DNA of 64,000 nt from Nepenthes gracilis (GCA_033239525.1 BSYO01000002.1:12186626-12250625); one strand, 5' to 3'. Counted from the stretch's first letter, positions 12,725 through 25,404 are shown. Numbers and translations are program-made. The notes: generated from the letters alone by a model not told the origin.

Positions 12725-13021
12725 AAACCAATGATTTCAGATCCTTTGGTTCAGAGCCTATTACGGTGTAGAAAACCAAAACACTTGTGATTTTAGATCC
12801 TTCGGTTCAGAGCCTATTGCGGTGCAGAATACCAAAAAACCTATGATTTTAGATCCTTAATTTCTGATTCAAAATTCAGTTCGAAATCTATATTTTAGAA
12901 CCTTAACCTAATTCTCAATTCAGAGTCCATATATCAGAATATTAACCTAGTTCTCAGTTTAGAATCCATATATTAGACCTAATTCAGAATTCGATTCGGA
13001 ATCCCTATTTCAGAACATTCA

Positions 13022-13385
13022 GTTTCCTTTTAAATCTGTTATTCTCCATACTTTACATCTCGAGGTCGGGATGATTTTTGTCCAGTTTAGCCTTTACATA
13101 CCCTCCATAATTTACATTTTGAGGGTAGGATAATTATTATTCGGTTTATTTATTTATAAACCCTCCATACTTTACATCCCGAGGGTAGGATGATTTCTGT
13201 TCAGTTTAATCATTTACAAACCCTCCATACTTTACATCCCGATGGCAGGATGGTATATGTTTACTTTAGTCTTTACATTCCCTCCATACTTTACATCCCG
13301 AGGGCATGATGATTTTTGCTCAGTTTAATTTCTTACATACCCTCTATAATTTACATCCCGAGGGCAAAATGGTTTCTTTAGCTCA
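13022..13385. repeat. Tandem repeat, about 60-bp unit, six copies
   Basis: Units share the core CCTCCATACTTTACATCC, then CGAGGG(T/C)AGGATGATT, then a T-rich stretch ending CTTTACA or similar. Copies start near 13029, 13091, 13152, 13211, 13271 and 13341. The central copies are the most alike. The array lies inside U5 of the LTR fragment. Confidence 0.75.
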
Positions 13386-14408
13386 ATTAGCTATATTCCA
13401 GTACAATTTTGATGCCTATTATTCAGTATTTCGATGTAGTGACCTAAAGATGAGGTCATGGACTAGCTATACCGAAATCCAACTGATTTACTTAACAAAT
13501 GACATCCTTATCCTTATTTCCTTAACCATAAATTCTCCTGACCACTAAAACCTTTCCAATTCATATGATTAAATCTTTAGTCAATTTCAGAATTTCTCTA
13601 TGACTTAACGATATAGTTTTAGATTAATTCCTCAAATACAATTTGTTAGATAAACTTCATCAAACCTCCAATTAGCATTTCTATCTCAGGATTCATACAT
13701 TTCTTCTTAATCTTTAACCCTAAACTTATCATATTTTAGTCAGCCAGTTAAACCTTATTCGATAATCCTTCAGATAACTTTAGAATATCCTAGAAGATTA
13801 ACAATGCATTCCTATGGGACTTTTCAGACTAAACCTTAATCAAAGATCCTTCAGATAGCTTTAGAGCATCTCAAAAGTTTTACAGTATATTTCGGTGGGA
13901 CTTTTCAGACTAAGATTTCCTCATTGGCCTTAACATATTACGGGATTTAGGAAAACTTAATCATCAATCCCTAATTTTCGACCTAGGGTTTGACACAGAG
14001 CTTTCGGATGATAATCGAACACCTAAAGCCTATACAACCATGAAACTGAAGTCCTATATTGCGATATATACAGAACAACTTGAAATTTATCCGATTAATT
14101 TACAAAAAAATGCTTTATTTACATAAAACATGCAGAAATATAAATTTAAGACATAAATACATATTAAGAGATACAGAAAAGTAGTAAAAACAAAGGTTAA
14201 CATCTGGGGTACACTTACCTGAGCCTACTCTACCATTATTTTTACTCTAATTGATAAGATTGGGAGGATTTCTCCCTCTCCTTCGCTTTTCCCTCTTCTC
14301 TCCTACTGGTCTTCATTGGAACGGCCAAAATGGTCGAAGGGAATCATGCATGGTGCTTATATACCAACAGTGGTGCTCAAGTAGTCCTCGAGTGCTGCCC
14401 GTCATAGC

Positions 14409-14413
14409 CTTCT
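14409..14413. repeat. Target-site duplication CTTCT (left)
   Basis: Identical to 21766-21770 on the far side of the three-LTR tandem. Confidence 0.85.
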
Positions 14414-15697
14414 TGTGACGGAACGGATTTTTTTCTTAACAAAAAGGACGGAGTGCTAGAGGACAGAGCTTATTTTCTTCAAAGGCCGGAGCTCATTTTC
14501 TTATACAAAGCCGGAGCTCATTTTCATATTAAGGGCTGGAGTTCATTTTATATGTTGGAAACCGCATTCATTTTACATAAATAGGAATCCGAGTTCAATT
14601 TTCATGTAGCCAAGTTCATTTTACAATGCAGAAGGTCGATATTTAATGCAGAAAGCAGGAACTTTAAAACGGAGTACACGTGCAGTAAAGCATGAACTTC
14701 AAAACAGAGCAGAGTACACTTGCAATATTCTTAAAGCATGAATTTAAAAGCAGCATCTGAAGTAACTTGCAATATTCTTGTGAACTCAAAAACAGTGTCC
14801 GAGGTACACTTGCCTGACGGGCTGTCTCAAAATTCTTCCCTCCTTGCCTGACAGTCAGTTTTTACCGTCTTGGAGCTCTCTCCTTCACTCCCTTCTTCCT
14901 TACTGCTTGCCGGGTTCACTCTTTTTCCATCAACCATCGCTGGTTTATATAGAGGAGGGAGTAGGTGGGGTAAGTTTACCTACTCGGTACTTGCCTTCAG
15001 TGATTGATTTGGTGGAAGTAGCAGGTTAGTTCACTTACCTCAGTATTTCTACCCAGGGTGTGATGAGGTAGTTTACCTACCTCATTTGGTCGAGCCCTAG
15101 TTGGATCCTAACTAAATAACAAAGTTGCTTTTGTCTTTAGTCGCCGGTTAACTTTTTGGTAAATTTTCTGGCCAGCGCCGGTCATCATTACAAATTCTGG
15201 TCAACCTTTATTCAAATGTGGTTAAAACTTCAAATCTGGTCAACTTCTTATTATTCACTCCGTCCATTGCTTTCTCATCAACTTCGGATTTTATTCTCCT
15301 TGCACCCATAATTCTACTCTGGCTTTACCAACACACAAGGCCGGACTTGATTTCAGCTTAAGTGAAAGGCCAGACTGCTTTTACACTAAGGGAGGACGGA
15401 CAGCTTTTACCCTAAGAGAAGACGGACTTCTTTTTCCTCACACAAAGGCCACTCCGATCGGCAGGCCACTTCGGCCTCACTTCATGCAATGCACTTCGGA
15501 CTTCATGGCCACTTCGGCCTCACAAAACCACTCCGGACTTCAAGTTCAGGAGACAATTTCTGATTTCAAAATATGCTCTAAAGTTGGTTTGGATTTTTTT
15601 AATACATTTTCCGAATAACCTTCAATTTTCCTCGATCCTTTGATTATTTTGACTCGATGACTTGGACTTTCTATGACTTAGAATTTGGGTTGTCACA
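14414..15697 (-). mobile_element. LTR 1 of the three-LTR tandem element
   Basis: A 1,284-bp minus-strand LTR that starts TGTGACAACCC at 15697 (next to a PPT) and ends ...CCGTTCCGTCACA at 14414. The TATA box is at 14945-14951 and the AG/GCAAGTGTAC motif at 14804-14815. It is nearly identical to the LTRs at 17437-18722 and 20462-21765. The U3 carries GGTCAA motifs and repeats of ACTTCGGCC/CTCCGGAC. Confidence 0.9.
14945..14951 (-). promoter_or_regulatory. LTR TATA box (copies at 17967 and 20992)
   Basis: TATATAA on the minus strand, conserved in all three LTRs of the tandem (17967-17973 and 20992-20998). In each it lies about 130-140 bp before the AG/GCAAGTGTAC motif. Confidence 0.6.
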
Positions 15698-17436
15698 ATC
15701 TCCCCCACTTATAAAAATTTCATCCTCAAAATTTGATGATCCTCACGGTCTCATAATTACACGTATTCTTTCATCCAGAAGTTATTTCCTCAAACAAGGA
15801 TTACTCTGGGAAACCTCAAGCATTGAGTCATCCTAATTCTTATCACAAAATAAATTCCTAGTCTCTCATAACGGCTCAATCCAGATACTTACTGATTTTC
15901 TCAACCATTTATTTAAGAAAGACCTTAGAATTTCAAAAGCGACCTACCAAAATGCTGGCCATTTCTCCAATTTAATCTGATACTTTAAATGAATCCAATG
16001 GACTTCCACTTTAGTTCATTCCATGCTTCAAAAGGATTCGATCATGGGGACCTTAACTTTACTCTTAAATTCCTGAGTCATGGGTTCATGCAGGGCTACC
16101 CTGACTTAAACAGTTCTAGGATAGTCATATTATGAAGACAACCCTAAAATCCTCAGACTACTGCCACATTCCGAGTCACAGTCATAACAATCACCCGAAG
16201 AGTCAACATCACTTTTAATCATTACCCAGAATCTTAAGATCCCAATTCATGAACACGGCGTCCTATCACCCAATTTTCTGGACGCACTCACGATTTCGCT
16301 TTTACATCTCCCATGAAAGGTCAAAGACATACAAGTCCAAAGACTCGCAGCATCGCTTGCCAACATTGATGCTTGCTTTCCCAAAGAAGAACACCGAGGT
16401 CCACTTTCTCAACCTTTAAACACGTCTGTCTATATACAACATCATATGATCACCCTTTTTAATGGTACAACTATCTTGGCTTTTAAAACTTTAGTTAATG
16501 ATTATCTTTAAAGACGAAGCCATAAGTTTTCAAGGTAGAGACCTTAGTTGCTAATTCTGACTTATGTTCGTGGTGACATTAATCATGGACTTGTCACCCA
16601 CTTAAATCAAGGGTATCCACCTATCACGTGGTGAGAGTAACATAACCTTATCGTTTCTTAATGGGATTCCATTCCATGATAACTTTCAGGGATCAACCCA
16701 ATGACATAATTGTCATTTACCCTTATCCAATCTCTGAAAACTAGCGTTTATCTTTCGTTCTGAAAATTACAAATCTCTCTAAGCCAAACGTCTCACTTGA
16801 ATTGTAATCCTCGAAGAATACTTGTTGAATCATTTAATAGCTTTAGTTAGACCCAAGATGATCATACGCTTTCAGGGCATTAATCGGTCTTTTCAATAGT
16901 CATCACTTAAAATCTTTATAGATCCCAAGGTCACGCTACCAAAGTGTTATAAGCCTAACAGGGCATTTCCTCCACAAAACTTGATTCCTCATTTTTTTTG
17001 AAATTCATAAACCCTATCAGTCCATCTTATCTACCTTGAGGTTCTGGGATATTTTATAATAATACCAAAGTCTATGCTTCCACGGCTCTACATGGAACTC
17101 TCAACGATTTTCGTAGATTTTGACACAACCTTAAATTATCGGTCAACAGATAAGTCAACCTAATCTTCCTTCTATAATCATCCTCGAATAGTCACATAGC
17201 CGAAGCCCCTCAATGACCACAAAATAACTTTCAAGATATGGCCGCATATTTTAATTAGGCTTAACTCAGATTCTCATTGAATGTTCTATAGTAAGATGTC
17301 ATCAATCTCTTTAACTTTTGCCTTAAACCCCATAACTCTATTGCCAGACATCATCCTTTGTTTCAACTTAACCTATCCTAAGCTTCCGCTTTTCGATCAA
17401 TCAATTCCTAAGGCATCTCAACTCTCTGATACCAAT
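15698..17436 (-). mobile_element. Interior 1 of the tandem element (non-coding)
   Basis: A 1.74-kb interior. The PPT AAGTGGGGGAGAT sits at the left (about 15698-15710). The PBS is at 17424-17434 (CTCTGATACCA, exact complement of TGGTATCAGAG), two bases from the next LTR. No open frame matches a retroelement protein. It is almost the same as the interior at 18723-20461 and shares stretches with 4961-8414. A PPT-like motif with one changed base lies at 16590-16606. Confidence 0.9.
17424..17434 (-). other. Primer-binding site, initiator tRNA-Met type
   Basis: TGGTATCAGAG on the minus strand, two bases inside the LTR boundary at 17437. It would pair with the 3' end of initiator tRNA-Met. Confidence 0.85.
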
Positions 17437-18722
17437 TGTGACAGAACGGATTTTTTTTTTAACAAAAACGATGGAGTGCTAGAGGACAGAGCTTATTTTC
17501 TTCAAAGGCCGGAGCTCATTTTCTTATACAAAGCCGAAGCTCATTTTCATATTAAGGGCTGGAGTTCATTTTATATGTTAAAAACCGAGTTCATTTTACA
17601 TATATAGGAATCTGAGTTCAATTTTCATGTAGCCAAGTTTATTTTACAATGCAGAAGGTCGATATTTAATGCAGAAAGTAGGAACTTTAAAACAGAGTAC
17701 ACGTGCAGTAAAGCATGAACTTCGAAACAGAGCAGAGTATACTTGCAATATTCTTAAAGCATGAATTTAAAAGCAGCATCTGAAGTAACTTGTAATATTC
17801 TTGTGAACTCAAAAATAGCGTCCGAGGTACACTTGCCTGACGGGCTGTCCCAAAATTCTTCCCTCCTTGCCTGACAGTCGGTTTTTACCATCTTGGAGCT
17901 CTCTCCTTCACTCCCTTCTTCCTTACTGCTTGCCGGGTTCACTCTTTTTCCAACAACCATGCTGGTTTATATAGAGGAGGGAGTAGGTGGGGTAAGTTTA
18001 CCTACTCGGTACTTGCCTTCAGTGATTGATTTGGTAGAAGTAGCAGGTTAGTTTACTTACCTCAGTCCATCTACCCAGGGTGTGATGAGGTAGTTTACCT
18101 ACCTCATTTAGTCGAGCCCTAGTTGGATCCTAACTAAATAACAAAGTTGCTTTTGTCTTTAGTCGCCGGTCAACTTTTTGGTAAATTTTCTGGCCAGCGC
18201 CGGTCATCATTACAAATTCTGGTCAACCTTTATTCAAATCTGGTTAAAACTTCAAATCTGGTCAACTTCTTCTTATTATTCACTTCGTCCATTGCCTTCT
18301 CATCAACTTCGGATTTTATTCTCCTTGCACCCATAATTCTACTCTGGCTTTACCAACACACAAGGCCAGACTTGATTTCAGCTTAAGTGAAAGGCCAGAC
18401 TGCTTTTACACTAAGGGAGGACGGACAGCTTTTACCCTAAGAGAAGACGGACTTCTTTTTCCTCACACAAAGGCCACTCCGATCGTCAGGCCACTTCGAC
18501 CTCACTTCACACAATGCACTTCGGACTTAAAGGTCACTTCGGCCTCACAAAACCACGCCGGACTTCAAGTTCAGGAGACAATTTCTAATTTCAAAATATG
18601 CTCTAAAGTTGGTTTGGATTTTTTTAATACATTTTCCGAATAACCTTCAATTTTCCTCGATCCTTTGATTATTTCGACTCGATGACTAGGACTTTCTATG
18701 ACTTAGAATCTGGGTCGTCACA
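17437..18722 (-). mobile_element. LTR 2 (middle) of the tandem element
   Basis: A 1,286-bp LTR with TGTGACGACCC at 18722 and ...CCGTTCTGTCACA at 17437. It has a PBS on one side (17424-17434) and a PPT on the other (about 18723-18735), so it serves both as 5' LTR of the left unit and 3' LTR of the right unit. It resembles LTR 1 more than LTR 3: both lack the short insertion seen in LTR 3. Confidence 0.9.
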
Positions 18723-20461
18723 ATCTCCCCCACTTATAAAAATTTCATCCTCAAAATTTGATGATCCTCACGGTCTCATAATTACACGTATTCTTTCATC
18801 CAGAAGTTATTTCTTCAAACAAGGATTACTCTGGGAAACCTCAAGCATTGAGTCATCCTAATTCTTATCACAAAATAAATTCCTAGTCTCTCATAACGGC
18901 TCAATCCAGATACTTACTGATTTTCTCAACCATTTATTTAAGAAAGACCTTAGAATTTCAAAAGCGACCTACCAAAATGCTGGCCATTTCTCCAATTTAA
19001 TCTGATACTTTAAATGAATCCAATGGACTTCCACTTTAGTTCATTCCATGCTTCAAAAGAATTCGATCACGGGGACCTTAACTTTACTCTTAAATTCCTG
19101 AGTCATTGGTTCATGCAGGGCTACCCTGACTTAAACAGTTCTAGGATAGTCATATTATGAAGACAACCCTAAAATCCTCAGACTACTGCCACATTCCGGG
19201 TCACAGTCATAACAATCACCCGAAGAGTCAACATCACTTTTAATCATTACCCAGAATCTTAAGATCCCAATTCATGAATATGGCGTCCTATCACCCAATT
19301 TTCTGGACGCACTCACGATTTCACTTTTACATCTCCCATGAAAGGTCAAAGACATACAAGTCCAAAGACTCGTAGCATCGCTTGCCAACATTGATGCTTG
19401 CTTTCCCATAGAAGAACACCGAGGTCCACTTTCTCAACCTTTAAACACGTCTGTCTATATACAATATCATATGATCACCCTTTTTAATGGTACAACTATC
19501 TTGGCTTTTAAAACTTTAGTTAATGATTATCTTTAAAGACGAAGCCATAAGTTTTCAAGGTAAAGACCTTAGTTGCTAATTTTGACTTACGTTCGTGGTG
19601 ACATTAATCATGGACTTCTCCCCCACTTAAATCAAGGGTATCCACCTATCACGTGGTGAGAGTTACATAACCTTATCGTTTTTCAATGGGATTCCATCCC
19701 ATGATAACTTTCAGGGATCAACCCAATGACATAATCGTCATTTACCCCTATTCGATCTCCGAAAACTAGCGTTTATCTTTCGTTCTGAAAATTACAAATC
19801 TCTCTAAGCCAAACGTCTCACTTGAATTGTAATCCTCGAAGAATACTTGTTGAATCACTTAATAGCTTTAGTTAGACCCAAGATGATCATACGCTTTCAG
19901 GGCATTAATCGGTCTTTTCAATAGTCATCACTTAAAATCTTTATAGATCCCAAGGTCACGCTACCGAAGTGTTATAAGCCTAACAGGGCATTTCCTCCAC
20001 AAAACTTGATTCCTCATTTTTTTTAAAATTCATAAACCCTATCAGTCCATCTTATATACCTTGAGGTTCTCGGATATTTTATAATAATACCAAAGTCTAT
20101 GCTTCCACGGCTTTGCATGGAACTCTCAACGATTTCCGTAGATTTTGACACAACCTTAAATTATCAGTCAACAGATAAGTCAACCTAATCTTCCTTCTAT
20201 AATCATCCTCGAATAGTCACATAGCCGAAGCCCCTCAATGACCACAAAATAACTTTCAAGATGTGGCCGCATATTTTAATTAGGCTTAACTCAGATTCTC
20301 ATTGAATGTTCTATAGTAAGATGTCATCAATCTCTTTAACTTATGCCTTAAACCCCACAACTCTATTGCCAGACATCATCCTTTGTTTCAACTTAACCTA
20401 TCCTAAGCTTCCGCTTTTCGATCAATCAATTCCTAAGGCATCTCAACTCTCTAATACCAAT
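18723..20461 (-). mobile_element. Interior 2 of the tandem element (non-coding)
   Basis: A 1.74-kb interior nearly identical to 15698-17436. The PPT is on the left and a PBS with one change (CTCTAATACCA) at 20449-20459. The intact internal PPT-like motif TTAAGTGGGGGAGAAG lies at 19615-19630. No coding capacity. Confidence 0.9.
19615..19630 (-). other. Internal polypurine motif (possible central PPT)
   Basis: AAGTGGGGGAG on the minus strand, the same core as the terminal PPT at 18723, but about 0.9 kb inside the interior. Equivalent motifs lie at 6057, 16590, 22390 and 26718 in related interiors. Confidence 0.6.
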
Positions 20462-21765
20462 TGTGATGGAACGGATTTTTTTTTAACAAAAAGGATGGAG
20501 TGCTAGAGGACAGAGCTTATTTTCTTCAAAGGCCGGAGCTCATTTTCTTATACAAAGCCGAAGCTCATTTTCATATTAAGGGCTGGAGTTCATTTTATAT
20601 GTTGGAAACCGAGTTCATTTTACATATATAGGAATCTGAGTTCAATTTTCATGTAGCCAAGTTTATTTTACAATGCAGAAGGTCGATATTTAATGCAGAA
20701 AGTAGGAACTTTAAAACAGAGTATACGTGTAGTAAAGCATGAACTTCAAAACAGAGCAGAGTATACTTGCAATATTCTTAAAGCATGAATTTAAAAGCAG
20801 CGTCTGAAGTAACTTGCAATATTCTTGTGAACTCAAAAACAGCGTCCGAGGTACACTTGCCTGACGGGCTGTCTCAAAATTCTTCCCTCCTTGCCTGACA
20901 GTCGGTTTTTACCGTCTTAGAGCTCTCTCCTTCACTCCCTTCTTCCTTACTGCTTGTCGGGTTCACTCTTTTTCCATCAACCATCGCTGGTTTATATAGA
21001 GGAGGGAGCAGGTGGGGTAAGTTTACCTACTCGATACTTGCCTTCAGTGATTGATTTGGTGAAAGTAGTAGGTTAGTTTACTTACCTCAGTACTTCTACC
21101 TAGGGTGTGATGAGGTAGTTTACCTACCTCATTTGGTTGAGCCCTAGTTGGATCCTAACTAAATAACAAAGTTGCTTTTGTCTTTAGTCACCGGTCAACT
21201 TTTTGGAAAATTTTCTGGCCAGCGCCGGTCATCATTACAAATTTCGGTCAACCTTTATTCAAATCCGGTTAAAACTTCAAATCCGATCAACTCTTCAAAT
21301 CCGGTCAACTTCTTATTATTATTCACTCCGTCCATTGCCTTCTCATCAACATCGGATTTTATTCTCCTTGCACCCATAATTCTACTCTGGCTTTACCAAC
21401 ACACAAGGCCGGACTTGATTTCAGCTTAAGTAAAAGGCCGAACTGCTTTTACACTAAGGGAGGACGGACTTCTTTTACCCTAAGAGAAGACATACTTCTT
21501 TTTCCTCACACAAAGGCCACTCCGGTCTTTAGGCCATTTCGGCCTCACTTCACACAATGCACTCCGGACTTCAAGGCCACTTCGGCCTCACAAAACCACG
21601 TCAAACTTCAAGTTCAGGAGACAATTTCTGATTTCAAAATATGCTCTAAAGCTGGTTTGGATTTTCTTAATACATTTTCCGAATAACCTTCAATTTTCCT
21701 CGATCCTTTGATTATTTCGACTCGATGACTGGGACTTTCTATGACTTAGAATCTGGGTCGTCACA
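20462..21765 (-). mobile_element. LTR 3 of the tandem element
   Basis: A 1,304-bp LTR with TGTGACGACCC at 21765 and ...CCATCACA at 20462. It differs from LTRs 1 and 2 mainly by about 20 extra bases near 21285-21305, a local duplication adding one more TCCGGTCAAC motif. It is followed by the duplication CTTCT. Confidence 0.9.
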
Positions 21766-21770
21766 CTTCT
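21766..21770. repeat. Target-site duplication CTTCT (right)
   Basis: Matches 14409-14413. The pair brackets all three LTRs and both interiors. Confidence 0.85.
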
Positions 21771-22856
21771 CGCCCCGGCTCCACCTAGGGTGAGCCTCGG
21801 GCGGTCCTTCTCGCAGATTTATGCTTGACCGGTGCTGAAGTGGTTGAAGAAGGGAATCATGCCTAGGGTGAGTTGGAAAGGAATATTTGTTTCATTTGGT
21901 TGATATGGCGAATAAGTGGAATTGATGATTTGGAATTGATCTTTCAATGGTGGGAATCCTTTCAGTGTTGAAAAGATACTCGATGATATTTGTGTAATTT
22001 ACATCTAAAGGATACGATGCCCTGCAATTAGGTTGTGCATCCTGAATGAAAGGTAAGATTGATCAAATCTAGAGTAGGCATTGTGTCTAATGAGAAAATG
22101 GGACTACCCTGTGAAAGTTTGAGGATATGTATTTGGAGGAATAGATCAAGTCGGTTTGTTTTAATGAGAGGTTTGGAGATGGATCAAAATCGGCATTAGT
22201 ATCTAAAGATTTGTATGAAATTGAAGGAATATTGATCAGACGCTGTTGAGAAAGCCATAAACCCTCTAGAAAGTAGAAATTAACTAATGGAACAAGTAAG
22301 TTACCAAGTAAATCAGTACAGATGGTTATGCCCTTGAAAAAGATTTGGGTTTTGTCATCCTACTTCAATAAATAATCACCCACAAGTGTAAGTGGGGGAG
22401 GTGTCCACGGGGTGAAATTGCTCCACCTATAATTAAAGTTTTATGATGAGATCTTTGAGAATTTAGGGATAATTCCTTGGAAGAAATTAAAGACTTATGA
22501 ATCTAAGAGTTAGAGCTTGTGACAGGTGGATCCCAATATATTTGAAGAAGGTAAATGTTAAGATTGATGGTTGATATTAGAAGTCTCCATCAAGGATCGT
22601 AGGGATAGATCTTGACAATCATTAAGAAAACTTTTAAGATCATGCTTTCCTGCATTGCTTGTGGATCGATGTCCTTGGGTTAAGTGAGAAAAGAAATCCC
22701 TAGTTAGAATTACCCTTCCATGATTTGAATTTAATCATTGGAAGTTTCTGTTTGAGAATTTGTGAGTATTACCTTGGGAGATAGCTTTGCCTAATAAATT
22801 AGGGATCTAAATGGTTTTGTTATGACCAAAGTTGACTTTGGGAATTGTAAATGGAT

Positions 22857-22861
22857 AGACC
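22857..22861. repeat. Target-site duplication AGACC (left)
   Basis: Identical to 30631-30635, immediately after the second LTR of the element. Confidence 0.85.
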
Positions 22862-23049
22862 TGTAATGTCCCGAATATTTGTATTTGATTTAATTTAGAT
22901 GTACTTATTTTTGGATAATTTGGTGTGATAAAAAAATTAATTAATTAAATATTATGAAAATTTTAGAGTATATTTGAAATTGTTGGGCCGGCACCCAGTG
23001 TGCGCCCATTCGATCACCCTAATACCGATTTAAATTTCAGGATTAAAAG

Positions 23050-23101
23050 AAAACGTAATATATATATATATATATATAATATAATAATAATAATGTAATA
23101 G

Positions 23102-23138
<37 letters not shown>

Positions 23139-23142
23139 GGAG
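23050..23142. repeat. TA and TAA microsatellite
   Basis: About 20 bases of alternating TA are followed by TAA trinucleotides in two blocks. The matching place in the other LTR (28206-28266) has mostly TAA, so the tracts have changed length independently. Confidence 0.9.
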
Positions 23143-24588
23143 GTAGAAGGAAATCGGGAGAAACAGAGAGAGAGGGCGTCAGGCGAGGGTTTTGTGAAAG
23201 AGAGAGAGAGGAGGAGAACGGCACCGGCGCCGGCGGCGCATGGGTTGGCGACAACCGCAGCGGGGGGGGCGACAGCCATCGTGGTGGAAGCAGTGGCAGG
23301 TCGCAGGCTTCGTGACGACAGCTAGAGGCAGCGCAGCGGCCTTGTGTGGGGAGCAGCCGCACGAAGGAGAAGCGGCCAAACGAAGCTCTCTAGGTTTGAT
23401 TCCGACTTCGAGCTTGTTGGGAAAGTTATAGAACAGGTCGAGGCAACTAACTTCATACCCTCCTTTTTCATTTTCGTGCACTTTTGCTTTATTTTCTTTG
23501 GGTATCCTCATTCAGATATCCAATTAAATTTATATTTATTGCTTCCTATAATCTAAGTATGAATATATGTTAATTTGGAGACCTAATTTATAGTCTAAGT
23601 TCGGTTTCAAACGGCGCAAACCCTAACCTACGCGCTGGGCTTGGATTTCCACGAGATTTTTTGGGCTTTTGATTATTTTGAGACTAGGATATGATTATGA
23701 ATAAGTTGAGTATCCGAAATTGTGGTTATTTATGGATTTTCGTTCACAAAGCCCGTGACTTGCGCCTGGACACTGTTTAGGCTCCGATTTGAGGATTAGT
23801 GTATAAATGGACTTGGAATTTTAGTTACCTATGCCTTGGGTTCAATAAATTACCCGTTGGATGTTCTTGATTCAGGGAATTAAGCGATTTGTTCACCCGA
23901 GCACTTTGATGATATTTTGTGTAATTCTTCCATGTTCCGATGCTGACCAAGTGATATTAATAATTATGCAAGTTCAATTATTTAATTTGGTAGTTTTGGT
24001 GTATCCATTGGTTGGGAAATTCGCATCCGAACGTTTCCAAGTCAAATGCTTCTCTCTGGTAAAAAATCAGAATTTCTGCTATGTCTCTGATCCTTGTATA
24101 TAAGTTAAGCTATGGAAGTTATGAAAATACTTAAGCTATGAAAAGACATAAATCCGCAAGAAATATAATAAAATACGAATATCTGAAGGGAAATTCCACA
24201 TTATGGAATATGATGAATTTGATCTCACAGATGGAGAAATATTGTGAAAGAAGCTTGGTGGAACCCTTCCTCAAAAGAACAAGAAATCATGAAACTAGGA
24301 CCACGAATTCATATTATGAAGGATAACATTCTTTGGCTCACCATGAATATTGCAATGGAGACCCAAGGATACCCTGGCTAGGTATCCTAGCCGTTTGTTT
24401 GAAGCGGGTGGTATTCCTTGCAAGCCTTAGGAAGTTACACTGTTAATCGAGTATAACTCCATCCATAGAGTGATGCAAGGAGGAAAAAGAATCAAAATTG
24501 CCGTCCTCGGGGCATTGTACAAGGAGGAAAAAGAACTAAGAATTATGAATATGAAATAATGCATGCATGAATAAGAACCAAGACCTTT

Positions 24589-24611
24589 GATTGTGTGGAA
24601 TGAACACAATC
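24589..24611 (+). other. Conserved U5 hairpin
   Basis: GATTGTGT, 7-base loop, ACACAATC. The copy in the second LTR (29776-29798) keeps the stem with one G-U pair. Confidence 0.7.
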
Positions 24612-25404
24612 TATCCTCAATTATTTACACTATTGGCTGGAGGGCCTACTAGCCCGTGTTCAGCAAATATAAATAAATAAGTTAATCCAATTGCACTCCG
24701 AATAAGTCTACCCAAGTTCTGCTATGCTTCCTTTCCTTGTTCATGTATTTTTCTCTTCTTTGATTTCACTATTATTGTTTTTGCTTTGATATGAGGTGCT
24801 TGCTAGGCTATTAGCTCACTCTTATTTCTTCATCCTTTTATATGAGAGTTACGAGCCAGTGCCGGGTTAGTTAGAGCAAGGTGAGAAGACTCGCGTATGG
24901 AGAATTGCTGGTCTGCAAAGATCTAGAGCTTAAAATATAAATTTATGATATGTTTGTAAATAGTTAAGTTATTGTTATTATGCATTAAATTGTGGGATGT
25001 TTATTATTGCGTTTGTGATGGGAAAGTGTATATGCTTCCTTAGGTTTATCTCGTGGATTAGATTATTGCTTTCGCTACTTGTTTTGGTTATGTGCAGGTT
25101 TAGAAGGCTTCTCTCTTTTGATTATGATATAGTGGATAGGAATTTCGGTGATGGAGCCATGGATATTATCTCTCCAATGATCCTGTGATTATGTGTGGAA
25201 TGATCTAGAGGAATATTTTTGTACATGATTTCGCAGGAACTGTATTATAATAGGTTGTATTTTTAGTTTTCATCCAATTATAGAGGAGACTTTGTCAAAA
25301 TTTCTATAGAATCATTAAGTAATTTTTATATATTAATTACCAAGTCATTAGAATTTATATGTCATTAGTGGAGGGTCTTAAAGGATAGGACTTGTTCCGT
25401 TACA

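Larger units (their letters stand above)
12725..14413 (-). mobile_element. LTR fragment (U3 end, R and U5) split by the tandem element
   Basis: On the minus strand this holds a GC-rich block and TATATAAGC (about 14356-14366). The consensus-like donor motif CAG/GTAAGTGTACC is at 14209-14220, followed by about 1.4 kb of U5. The right side is interrupted at 14413 by the insertion of the tandem element and resumes after its second duplication at 21766. The left side is cut by the LTR ending at 12724. I see nothing coding. Confidence 0.6.
21766..22861 (+). mobile_element. Interior remnant of an outer gag-pol-less element (left part)
   Basis: The first 50-80 bases are GC-rich and appear to continue the minus-strand LTR broken at 14413. 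From about 21850 the sequence resembles the plus-strand interior at 25.4-28.0 kb, for example AAGTGGGGGAG at 22390-22400 and the stretch around TTTGTGAGTA at 22760. It is interrupted at 22861 by a complete element and continues at 30631. No coding potential seen. Confidence 0.6.
22862..25404 (+). mobile_element. 5' LTR of a complete non-autonomous element
   Basis: A 2,543-bp LTR, TGTAATGTCCCG to CCGTTACA. It contains (TA)n and (TAA)n microsatellites at 23050-23140, GA-rich sequence around 23165-23215, the hairpin at 24589-24611 and the GCTCACTC stretch near 24813. The second LTR is at 28012-30630. Over the first 160 bp or so I count about 19 differences between the two, so the insertion is old. 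ORFs in it, including 23030-23362, are low-complexity artefacts. Confidence 0.88.

Noticed and set aside
13022..13385. Regular spaced repeats considered as a CRISPR-like array
   Set aside because: Units are contiguous and degenerate without unique spacers, in plant nuclear DNA inside an LTR.
23030..23362. 110-codon frame with a long Tyr run
   Set aside because: It is a translation of the TAA microsatellite and GC-rich part of an LTR; the equivalent in the second LTR (28194-28595) differs in length and sequence.
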